Part shown: piece after piece, positions 1 through 5,740 of the stretch | Layout of the letters: each line of letters starts with the position of its first letter | Numbering within the stretch: the first letter of the stretch is position 1 | Source: JAEUSI01 sp036782915 | GTDB taxonomy: Bacteria > Bacteroidota > Ignavibacteria > Tepidaquicellales > Tepidaquicellaceae | Length of the DNA stretch: 6,412 bases | Assembly: GCA_036782915.1 (NCBI GenBank) | Contig: DAIPYE010000177.1 | Location: forward strand, 1 to 6,412 | Reading direction: 5' to 3' | Notes under the pieces: generated by a model | The model's database searches: none | Seen by the model: only the letters and a program-made list of their open reading frames with translations | What the model was told of the DNA's origin: nothing | Translations under genes and position numbers: made by a program

Positions 1-1
1 G

Positions 2-310
2 AAATCAGATTTTATTAATGCAAGCTATACACTTCCTTTTTGCAAGCCGGAATATTTTGAAAAATTATGGGAAAAAATTACAGTTTCCTTAAAATTGAAC
101 GGAAGATTTGCCGGAAATTTTTTCGGTGAAAAAGACAGTTGGTCAGACAGTAAGATCATGACATTTCACACAAAACAAAAAGTGAAATCCATGTTGAAAA
201 AATTCGATACAGAATTTTTTGAGGAAAAAGATGAAGACGGAGAAACAGCGACAGGCAATAAGAAACACTGGCATGTGTTTTCAGTAATTGCTAAAAAAAT
301 AAAAAGTTAA
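2..310 (+). CDS. Class I SAM-dependent methyltransferase, 3' end (partial)
   Basis: The reading frame is open from the window edge to TAA at 308-310, giving the last 102 residues; the true start lies upstream. The visible part begins KSDFINASYTLPFCKPEYFEKLW, which fits the segment around the fourth core strand of Rossmann-type methyltransferases, where 'D.INAS..LPFC.P..F..LW' follows the SAM-binding motifs. It continues with a 'GGRFAGxxFGxxDSW'-like strand and turn (here NGRFAGNFFGEKDSW), then MTFHT, and ends with KHWHVFSVIAKK, the usual last strand. The SAM-binding glycine loop is off-window. These proteins move a methyl group from SAM to a small acceptor in the cytoplasm; the acceptor cannot be told from this end. 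An internal TTG at 95 is not a plausible start because it falls inside the conserved fold. The stop overlaps the next ATG (TAATG), suggesting translational coupling to the acetyltransferase. The family is fairly clear; the substrate is unknown. Confidence 0.85.
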   Translation, partial: KSDFINASYTLPFCKPEYFEKLWEKITVSLKLNGRFAGNFFGEKDSWSDSKIMTFHTKQKVKSMLKKFDTEFFEEKDEDGETATGNKKHWHVFSVIAKKIKS

Positions 311-789
311 TGTTTAATATCAGAAAAGCGATTTCGAAAGATCTGCAGCAGATAAGAGAGCTTTATCACGATACTGTAATTGCAGTGAATTCGAAGGATT
401 ATACTGAAGAGCAGATAAGAGTATGGTCGGGATCAGGATTAACTGAGAGCGGAAATACATTCACAAAAAAAATTGAAGAGCAATATTTTTATGTGGCTGA
501 ATATGAAAATAATATTGTCGGGTTCAGTTCGGTTACTGATGACGGTTATCTTGATTATATGTATGTTCACAAGGATTTTCAGAGAAATGGAATAGCAAAG
601 GCTTTGTTAGAGAAAATTGAAAGTAAAGCTGATGAACTTAAACTTAATTTAATCACATCAGATGTGAGCATTACTGCCAGACCATTTTTTGAAAAACACG
701 GATATGTTAAAACGGGAGAGAAAAAAGATCTGTACAGAGGTGTTGAATTTATTAATAATATCATGGTAAAACATATTCAGAGTATTTAA
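310..789 (+). CDS. YafP-like GNAT family N-acetyltransferase
   Basis: This 159-residue cytoplasmic protein matches the usual length of single-domain GNAT enzymes, which transfer acetyl from acetyl-CoA to an amine. N-terminal IRKAISKDLQQIRELYHDTV is the first strand and helix. YFYVAEYENNIVGFSSV (59-75) is the central strand pair. DYMYVHKDFQRNGIAKALL (82-100) is motif A, with the acetyl-CoA loop Q91-x-x-G94-x-A96 intact. SITARPFFEKHGYVKTGE (120-137) is motif B and closely resembles, from memory, 'SITAKPFFERYGF' of Escherichia coli YafP. 'YTEEQIRVWS' (31-40) also fits that family's N-terminal helix. The acceptor is not known from sequence. The ATG at 310 shares its A with the upstream TAA, so it is probably co-translated with the methyltransferase; no Shine-Dalgarno is seen. 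The gene is intact. The family call is firm; the YafP subgroup is moderately sure. Confidence 0.9.
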   Translation: MFNIRKAISKDLQQIRELYHDTVIAVNSKDYTEEQIRVWSGSGLTESGNTFTKKIEEQYFYVAEYENNIVGFSSVTDDGYLDYMYVHKDFQRNGIAKALLEKIESKADELKLNLITSDVSITARPFFEKHGYVKTGEKKDLYRGVEFINNIMVKHIQSI

Positions 790-856
790 AAAGTTAATAC
801 CAATAGTTAAAAATATTATATTCAATTTTATATTTACTTAAAACAACAAACCCCAA

Positions 857-1648
857 ATGATCAGGTTTTATAAATTTCTGATAATTGTTTTAATTCTTTC
901 AGGCTGCAAAGATGCTGCAAAAACAGATCCTGAAACAAATATAAAAACAGAAAATCTAAAGTCAGATACAGCTTCTGTTAATTCAGAAAATGAATTCATT
1001 TCAGAGAATACTGATACTTTATTAGTAAAAAAAGATGATAATGAAAATATCTTTGAGGGAATTTATGTACTGAATCAGAATGAAAATATTTTCACTGATT
1101 GCAAAAATCCTGATTCTACTTACTGGATATCTGATGAAACTAAAAAGTTAAAAGGTTTATATGAAAAAATATACACTTCTAAGAATGTTTACAGCGCTGT
1201 TTATGCAAGATTAAAAGGTGAAATAGTAAATACTGTGGACAGACCCGGTGAATATATATCAGAGAAATATCCAAAGACCATTCTGGTAAAGGAAGTAATT
1301 GAAATTGATAAAAAGAATTTCAGGAACACTTGTCTGAAGTATGATTTCTGGGCGATTGGAAATGAGCCGGGATGGTCAATGCAGATCTCAAAGCATGAGA
1401 ATCTGATAGAATTAACAGACCTGTCTGAAAAAAAATCTTATTACTTTTTTTACGAAGAGCCGAAGGAGGAAGAAGGAAGAATTGTCTATATTGCACATAA
1501 TAATATCCAACAGTATATAATAGATGTGTTTATAAAAAAGGAAAAATGCAGAGACAGAGTTACAGGAGTAGAATATGATTATTCTGTCGAAGTGGAATTA
1601 AGCGGCGGAAAGAAATACAGAGGCTGCGCAATAAAAGGTAAAGATTAA
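857..1648 (+). CDS. Lipoprotein with NlpE-type OB-like segment and COG3650-like C-terminal domain
   Basis: This 263-residue protein starts with a lipoprotein signal peptide: MIRFYKFLIIVLILSGC has a basic n-region, a hydrophobic core and a lipobox LSGC, so signal peptidase II should leave lipidated Cys17. Residues 18-62 are a polar Asp/Glu/Ser/Thr/Lys linker. Residues about 66-159 (FEGIYVLNQNENIFTDCKNPDSTYWI...LKGLYEKI...VYARLKGEIV...FRNTC) resemble the OB-like domain of NlpE/copper-homeostasis lipoproteins, with Cys82 in 'FTDC' and Cys159 at its end. Residues 164-258 (FWAIGNEPGWSMQI...EKCRDRVTGVEYDYSVEVELSGGKKYRGCA) match the conserved pattern of COG3650-type envelope proteins, including 'GNEPGW', Cys231 and Cys257. 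The cysteine pairs could form disulfides in the periplasm. The role is unknown; a part in envelope or metal stress is only inferred from NlpE. There is no ribosome site before ATG 857. The gene converges on the flavin oxidoreductase gene. Confidence 0.82.
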   Translation: MIRFYKFLIIVLILSGCKDAAKTDPETNIKTENLKSDTASVNSENEFISENTDTLLVKKDDNENIFEGIYVLNQNENIFTDCKNPDSTYWISDETKKLKGLYEKIYTSKNVYSAVYARLKGEIVNTVDRPGEYISEKYPKTILVKEVIEIDKKNFRNTCLKYDFWAIGNEPGWSMQISKHENLIELTDLSEKKSYYFFYEEPKEEEGRIVYIAHNNIQQYIIDVFIKKEKCRDRVTGVEYDYSVEVELSGGKKYRGCAIKGKD

Positions 1649-1661
1649 AACTCTGATTTCT

Positions 1662-3017
1662 TCAATTAAATTTATCCTGTTCCAGACTTTCGTCCGAAGT
1701 TGCGCTCCAATCCATTATCTGAGCTTCCATTTCATCAATTGATTTAAACCTTACAGGATCATAGCATCCCAGAGGAAAATTCGCAGTTCGTACAAAACAC
1801 CTGTTACAGTGAGTGCATGGATTATCCGGTTTATTCTTTCCTTCCATGAAAGTTTTCAAAAGATCTACATTGGCAAGAAAAGGTCTTGCCATTGCGACCA
1901 TATCTGCTTTTCCCTGAGTAAGGGTATTTTCGATAAGATCTTTTTCCTGAAATCCTCCGTTTGCAATTACAGGTAATCCTGTTTCATCTTTAAAGCGTTT
2001 TGCGTCGCTTGCCGAAATTCCCGCTGAATATTCCCAGCCGATATTTGCAACCGGGCTCAGGATAAATTCAGGGATCAGATTAAACAAAGCTGCACGTGCC
2101 CATGCTTTGAAAGAAAGATGACTGTTAGAATTGTAAAACATTTTCATTTCGTGAAGGGGAAATTTTCCCGGATTGCCTTTCGGATTAGGGAATCCAAATC
2201 CTTTGTCAATGTGAAGATAATTTATGCCAAGCGCTTTAAGTTTCTTTGCGTAATAAAGTTTTTCATCAATTGTATCTCCGAAGTACCAGTCTTTTAAAGG
2301 GAATCTGAGCGGAAGCCGGATATTTACAGGCAGGTAATTATAATCACCTGAGGAAAGACGGATCCCGATCGGGAAGTCTTCTCCGACTTTCTTTCGGGTT
2401 GCAATAATTATTTCTTCAAGTAAACGAAAACGATTATCGAGCGAACCTCCGTATTTATCTTTTCTTCTATTAACTCCCGGATTCAAAAACTGATGTATCA
2501 GATAACCTTTTGAAGCAGTGATCTCAAGAGCATCTGCTCCGGCTTCACGGACACGCCTTCCCGCTTCTGAAAATTCAAAAATAGTTTTTTCTATATCTTC
2601 CTGAGTCATTTCGTGAAGAAGATTCATATAACCGTAAAAAAAGTCGAACATAGTTGATGAAGATTTCGCATCTTCTTTTTGTGAAAACAAACTTGTATGA
2701 GTATGTCCTCCTGTATCTCCGATCTGAACAATATACCGGCAGTCATACTGCTGAACACCTTTTATTGCTTCCGAAAACGGTTTTATAAAACGGTCATCCG
2801 AGATCTTCGGATACTCCATAGGCGAAGTTCGTTTATCGTTTACACTGATAGTAGCTGAGATAATTCCAGCAACATCATTTTTCGCAAAACGCTTTTCAAA
2901 ATTTTTAAAAGCTGAGCTGACTGTTCCGTCGTAAAAGGAAGTTCTGCCGCCAATGGAAGAACGAAGCACACGATTTTTAAAATGCAGATTTTTGATTTGA
3001 AAGGGTTCGAATATCAT
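1662..3017 (-). CDS. Old Yellow Enzyme-family NADH:flavin oxidoreductase with C-terminal Fe-S motif
   Basis: This 451-residue protein is an FMN-binding TIM barrel. The first strand is MIFEPFQIKNLHFKNRVLRSSI (1-22). YIVQIGDTGGHT (95-106) matches the 'vQl.H.G' strand. GYLIHQFLNPGVNRRKDKYGGSLDNRFRLLEEI (171-203) is the family signature. GLPVIANGGF (347-356) and GKADMVAMARPFLANVDL (369-386) are the phosphate-binding end of the barrel. CTHCNRC...C at Cys401, 404, 407 and 418 (spacing x2, x2, x10) looks like the 4Fe-4S site of trimethylamine dehydrogenase and 2,4-dienoyl-CoA reductase. Those enzymes carry FAD and NAD domains after the cluster; this one ends 33 residues after it. The usual OYE 'HxAHGY' reads TASKGY here. 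It probably reduces an activated C=C bond or similar electrophile in the cytoplasm, but the substrate is not predictable. It lies 33 bases downstream of the alpha/beta hydrolase gene, so it is probably in one operon. ATG 3017 has no Shine-Dalgarno. Confidence 0.88.
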   Translation of the reverse strand: MIFEPFQIKNLHFKNRVLRSSIGGRTSFYDGTVSSAFKNFEKRFAKNDVAGIISATISVNDKRTSPMEYPKISDDRFIKPFSEAIKGVQQYDCRYIVQIGDTGGHTHTSLFSQKEDAKSSSTMFDFFYGYMNLLHEMTQEDIEKTIFEFSEAGRRVREAGADALEITASKGYLIHQFLNPGVNRRKDKYGGSLDNRFRLLEEIIIATRKKVGEDFPIGIRLSSGDYNYLPVNIRLPLRFPLKDWYFGDTIDEKLYYAKKLKALGINYLHIDKGFGFPNPKGNPGKFPLHEMKMFYNSNSHLSFKAWARAALFNLIPEFILSPVANIGWEYSAGISASDAKRFKDETGLPVIANGGFQEKDLIENTLTQGKADMVAMARPFLANVDLLKTFMEGKNKPDNPCTHCNRCFVRTANFPLGCYDPVRFKSIDEMEAQIMDWSATSDESLEQDKFN

Positions 3018-3050
3018 TTCGGAATTATTTTAATTTTTAATAAACACATT

Positions 3051-3947
3051 TTATTTTGTAAAAAACTCAAGAGCTTTTTCATTTACCAGATCAGGTTTTT
3101 CATCGACAATAAAATGCCCGGTGTCAGGTACAAGCTCTATCTGAAGATCATCAACATATTTTTCATAACCTCTTAGCCAGTAATGAGAAACCGCAAAATC
3201 CTTTTCCCCGAAAAGAATTTTTGAAGGTGTTTTCAGATGATATTTATTGTATTTGCCCAGTCCCAGCGGCAGATACTCCTTAACAAGAAAATCTCTGTAC
3301 AATTTTACAGATGCATATGCGCGGTCTTTCTCTTTGAACCTGTCCGAGAAAACAGATTTTTCATAATCTGTCCAGCCTTCTTTTCTTGTATTGCCTCTTG
3401 TAAAAAGATAATTGATGTAATTAGGACTTCCCATAAGCATTCTTTGACCGAAAAAGGGCATTGCAATTGGAAGCATATACCAGAGTCTGATCGTTGCCGG
3501 AATTAATTTCAGATCTAATTTCGGCCAGACAGGAGGAATATTATTCGCAAAATGCTGTGTTATCAACCCAGGATTTTTAGCGCTGGCGATGAAACCGATC
3601 CATCCGCCCCAGTCGTGACTGAGCAGTCTTACCTGTTTATAACCGAGAGCATGAATGAGTTTTACAAGATCATCGGCAAGTTCGTCTTTGGTGTAACCTT
3701 TTTCGGGAGCATCACTCCAGCCGAATCCGCGGATATCGGCGGCAATAACTTTGAAATGTTTTGCAAAAAACGGAATTTGTTTTTTCCACATATACCAGTG
3801 CTGAGGCCAGCCGTGATACATAATTATCGGCTCGCCTTCCCCTGCTTCGGCAACGTGAATTTTTATTCCTCCTATGTCTATAAATCTGTGAGTAACTTCT
3901 ATTCCTTCGACAAGAGGAAAATTATTTTTTGAAGATTGATGATCCAT
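3051..3947 (-). CDS. Alpha/beta hydrolase, epoxide hydrolase-like
   Basis: This 298-residue protein is a complete single-domain alpha/beta hydrolase. HGWP at 45-48 is the oxyanion motif typical of epoxide hydrolases. SHDWGG (110-115) is the nucleophile elbow, with Asp112 in place of Ser. LFGEKD (245-250) gives the acid Asp250, and DTGHFIVDEKP (275-285) gives His278. Between them, residues about 137-235 form the cap. Tyr157 (LWYMLPIAMPF) and Tyr217 (LYRDF) are candidate epoxide-polarising lid tyrosines. An Asp nucleophile also occurs in haloalkane dehalogenases, but HGWP and the lid tyrosines favour an epoxide hydrolase, opening an epoxide to a diol with water. No signal peptide is seen, so it is cytoplasmic. 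It is the first gene of a minus-strand pair with the OYE-family gene; together they suggest handling of reactive electrophiles, which is inference. The 162-base divergent region upstream holds palindromes that may regulate it. ATG 3947 lacks a Shine-Dalgarno. Confidence 0.88.
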   Translation of the reverse strand: MDHQSSKNNFPLVEGIEVTHRFIDIGGIKIHVAEAGEGEPIIMYHGWPQHWYMWKKQIPFFAKHFKVIAADIRGFGWSDAPEKGYTKDELADDLVKLIHALGYKQVRLLSHDWGGWIGFIASAKNPGLITQHFANNIPPVWPKLDLKLIPATIRLWYMLPIAMPFFGQRMLMGSPNYINYLFTRGNTRKEGWTDYEKSVFSDRFKEKDRAYASVKLYRDFLVKEYLPLGLGKYNKYHLKTPSKILFGEKDFAVSHYWLRGYEKYVDDLQIELVPDTGHFIVDEKPDLVNEKALEFFTK

Positions 3948-4010
3948 TTTATTCTTTTAATTATTATGTTCTTCTCAATTTATATTATTTGAATAATAGA
4001 TACGGAAATT

Positions 4011-4068
4011 TATTTAAACCGGATTTAAATATTCTGACAGAATATAAATATTTTCTCTTGAATATAAA
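4011..4068. promoter_or_regulatory. Candidate operator: two palindromes and a direct repeat in a divergent intergenic region
   Basis: The 162 bases between the divergent hydrolase and acetyltransferase genes hold three ordered signals. TATTTAAA at 4011-4018 and TTTAAATA at 4024-4031 are perfect inverted copies around CCGGA. ATATTCTG at 4029-4036 and CAGAATAT at 4038-4045 are perfect inverted copies around a single A, and overlap the first palindrome by three bases. GAATATAAA occurs at 4040-4048 and again at 4060-4068, 20 bases (about two helical turns) apart. These lie 42-99 bases before ATG 4110 and 64-121 bases before ATG 3947, so one bound protein could affect both. AT richness makes some palindromy likely by chance, but the CTG/CAG ends of the second are less trivial. 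No regulator gene is visible in the window. Confidence 0.4.
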
Positions 4069-4109
4069 ATTCAGCGTTAAGATATTGAAACATTAAAAAA
4101 GAAATTATA

Positions 4110-4955
4110 ATGTTAATCAGAAAAATCAGCGATAAGAAATTAATAGAAAATCATTTCAGAAAGAATACGGATCTGAATTTATATCAGCTTGGTGATCTCG
4201 ATGAATTTTTCTGGAAGTTTACTGAATGGTTCGGATTATATGAGGAAAATGAAATTAAGCAGATTGTTTTAATTTACAAAGGAACAGATCTGGCTGTAAT
4301 AATAGCTCTTTGTGACAATGGCTTGGAGGAAATGAAATATCTTATAGAAAAGATAAAAATGAATTTACCGGATAAATTTTATTCGCATTTGTCAAAAGGT
4401 CTTGCCGAAACACTCTCAGATAAATACGAACTTACATCTCACGGAACATATCTTAAAATGACATTAGACAAAGAAAGATTTTTAAATAATCATGAAATTA
4501 AAGATAAGAATGTGAGAAGATTAAAAGTATCAGAACTTAATGACATTCAGGAAATTTATAAAAGAAGTTATCCGGGAAACTGGTTTGACAAAAGAATGCT
4601 TGAGACCGGAAAATATTTCGGTTATTTTAACGAAGCGAACGGGAAACTTGCGGGGGTATCAGGAATTCATGTGTATTCTCCTTTGTACAAAGTAGCAGTA
4701 CTTGGAAACATTACTACTGATCCGGAATTCAGAGGTTTGCAAATTTGCAGGAAAACGACTTCAGCTTTATGCTGGGACCTGTTTGAAACTGTTGACAATA
4801 TCGGTTTGAATGTAAACAAAGAAAATACTGCAGCGATACAAAGTTACAAAAATGTCGGATTTGAGATAACGGGAGAGTATGAAGAGTATATGGCGGAGAA
4901 AATGAATTACAACACAGAGCCACGGAGTCACAGGGAAAATACTTATATGAAATAA
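4110..4955 (+). CDS. Two-part GNAT acetyltransferase (FR47-like C-terminal domain) with repeat-derived tail
   Basis: This is a 281-residue protein. Residues 1-125 form an N-terminal half (YQLGDLDEFFWKFTEWFGLYE...QIVLIYKGTDLAVIIAL) of the kind seen before the catalytic domain in FR47-like acetyltransferases. Residues 135-262 are the GNAT fold: VRRLKVSELNDIQEIYKRSYP, then GKLAGVSGIHVYSPLYKVAVLGNITTDPEFRGLQICRKTTSAL, then IGLNVNKENTAAIQSYKNVGFEITGEYEEYM, the motif B pattern 'L.V...N..AI..Y...GF'. In the acetyl-CoA loop, canonical R-x-x-G-x-G/A is R208-x-x-Q211-x-C213, so both small residues are replaced. It may bind acetyl-CoA differently or be weak. Codons 268-281 (NTEPRSHRENTYMK) are read from the inverted-repeat element at 4911-5098, so the ancestral protein probably ended near residues 265-267. 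The substrate is unknown. The gene stands alone, divergent from the hydrolase operon and convergent with the channel gene. No Shine-Dalgarno is seen. Confidence 0.82.
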   Translation: MLIRKISDKKLIENHFRKNTDLNLYQLGDLDEFFWKFTEWFGLYEENEIKQIVLIYKGTDLAVIIALCDNGLEEMKYLIEKIKMNLPDKFYSHLSKGLAETLSDKYELTSHGTYLKMTLDKERFLNNHEIKDKNVRRLKVSELNDIQEIYKRSYPGNWFDKRMLETGKYFGYFNEANGKLAGVSGIHVYSPLYKVAVLGNITTDPEFRGLQICRKTTSALCWDLFETVDNIGLNVNKENTAAIQSYKNVGFEITGEYEEYMAEKMNYNTEPRSHRENTYMK

Positions 4956-5098
4956 ATTTGTCTTCCTTTCTTTGTTTTATTTAATACCATTAAATTTTAA
5001 AACCAATTTTTCATAAAACAAAAAAAGATTTAGATTATATGAGACTATATATTAAATTATATTTCATAAGAGTCACTGTGTCCTTATGACTCTGTGTT
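4911..5098. repeat. MITE-like element with nested inverted repeats
   Basis: The outer ends are imperfect inverted repeats. The left end, 4911-4933 (AACACAGAGCCACGGAG...CACAG), matches the reverse complement of 5076-5098 at 17 of 23 positions, including an unbroken AACACAGAG/CTCTGTGTT. Inside it, 4942-4959 pairs with 5054-5070 apart from a small indel, around ATTTCATA/TATGAAAT. Inside that, 4966-4980 pairs with 5013-5027 at 14 of 15 positions. All three arm pairs are centred near 4997-5006, so the whole 188 bases can fold as one interrupted hairpin. It carries no protein. I cannot define a target-site duplication. The CACAGAG-rich ends recall dispersed short repeats seen in many environmental bacterial genomes, from memory. 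It enters the 3' end of the acetyltransferase gene and ends 13 bases from the TMEM175-type gene stop. It could also act as a two-way terminator. Confidence 0.65.
4966..5027. terminator. Possible bidirectional terminator hairpin within the repeat
   Basis: CTTTCTTTGTTTTAT (4966-4980) and ATAAAACAAAAAAAG (5013-5027) form a stem of 14 matches out of 15, with a 32-base loop. It sits between two convergent genes, starting 10 bases after the acetyltransferase stop and 83 bases beyond the channel-gene stop. The stem is nearly all A:T and the loop is long, so it is not a textbook intrinsic terminator. A terminator role is inferred from placement, since no better candidate lies in this gap. Confidence 0.3.
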
Positions 5099-5110
5099 AA
5101 AAATAAAAAA

Positions 5111-5740
5111 TTAATTTTGACTGTCAAACTTGACAATCTTCTGCGGAACGAAATAAAAAACCGGAACAAGAATAAATATTGCAAGCGAAATATAAACGGA
5201 GATTAACGCGGTAACAATTGAAATTAAATAAATCACCGGACCGATCCTGCCTTTTTTTACACCTTGTTCTATCAATTCTTTTGAATGCAACGGACTGAAT
5301 AAATTTGCTTTGATAGCGTGACGAAGCATAAGCATAAAACTGAAACCTGCGGCGAACATTGCAAAACCATAGAGCATAACGGGAATCATGCTTGACGGAT
5401 GTTCACCGATGAATGCAGTCGGAAATGGAACGAATGACAACCAGAAAAGAAGAAGATTGTTATACCAAAGTGTTGCCCTGTCTGTTTTATCGAGACTATG
5501 AAAAAGCTGATGATGATTTACCCAGAAAATTGCAACTACAAGAAAACTCATTGCAAAGCTGACAAATTTCGGAGTGAGATGAATAAGTTCGGTTATGACA
5601 TCCTGTGAAGTAAAATTTTCTGGGAGATGTGGAACACGCAGTTCAAGAACAAGCAAGGTAACAACAATTGCAAAGACCCCGTCGCTAAATGCCTCTATTC
5701 TGGAAGTCCCGGGTGTAAATTCTTTAATAGTTTTGTCCAA
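5111..5740 (-). CDS. TMEM175/DUF1211 family integral membrane protein, probable potassium channel
   Basis: This 209-residue protein is the usual length for bacterial TMEM175 homologues, which are six-helix proteins forming tetrameric K+-conducting channels in the inner membrane. The family hallmark SRIEAFSDGVFAIVVTLLVLELRVP (13-37) contains FSDG at 18-21 in the first helix, whose hydrophobic side chains line the pore in known structures. The second helix region runs about 57-77 and leads into WVNHHQLF (73-80), another conserved stretch. Further helices are near 91-112, 117-140, 166-183 and 184-199. The start is TTG at 5738-5740: an in-frame TGA lies 12 bases upstream (5750-5752), and no ATG precedes FSDG in this frame, so TTG is the best initiator. 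The gene is alone, convergent with the acetyltransferase, with the inverted-repeat element just past its stop. The family is clear; channel activity is inferred from characterised relatives. Confidence 0.9.
   Translation of the reverse strand: MDKTIKEFTPGTSRIEAFSDGVFAIVVTLLVLELRVPHLPENFTSQDVITELIHLTPKFVSFAMSFLVVAIFWVNHHQLFHSLDKTDRATLWYNNLLLFWLSFVPFPTAFIGEHPSSMIPVMLYGFAMFAAGFSFMLMLRHAIKANLFSPLHSKELIEQGVKKGRIGPVIYLISIVTALISVYISLAIFILVPVFYFVPQKIVKFDSQN

Noticed and set aside
579..764. Minus-strand open frame of 61 codons opposite the YafP-like acetyltransferase gene.
   Set aside because: It is fully inside a conserved gene on the other strand and encodes no recognisable domain.
2982..3932. Plus-strand open frames at 2982-3176, 3237-3506 and 3552-3932.
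   Set aside because: They lie opposite the well-supported hydrolase and oxidoreductase genes, have no recognisable motifs and no composition of their own; they are antisense shadows.
4729..4923. Minus-strand open frame of 64 codons opposite the second acetyltransferase.
   Set aside because: It overlaps the conserved motif A and B coding region and has no recognisable content.
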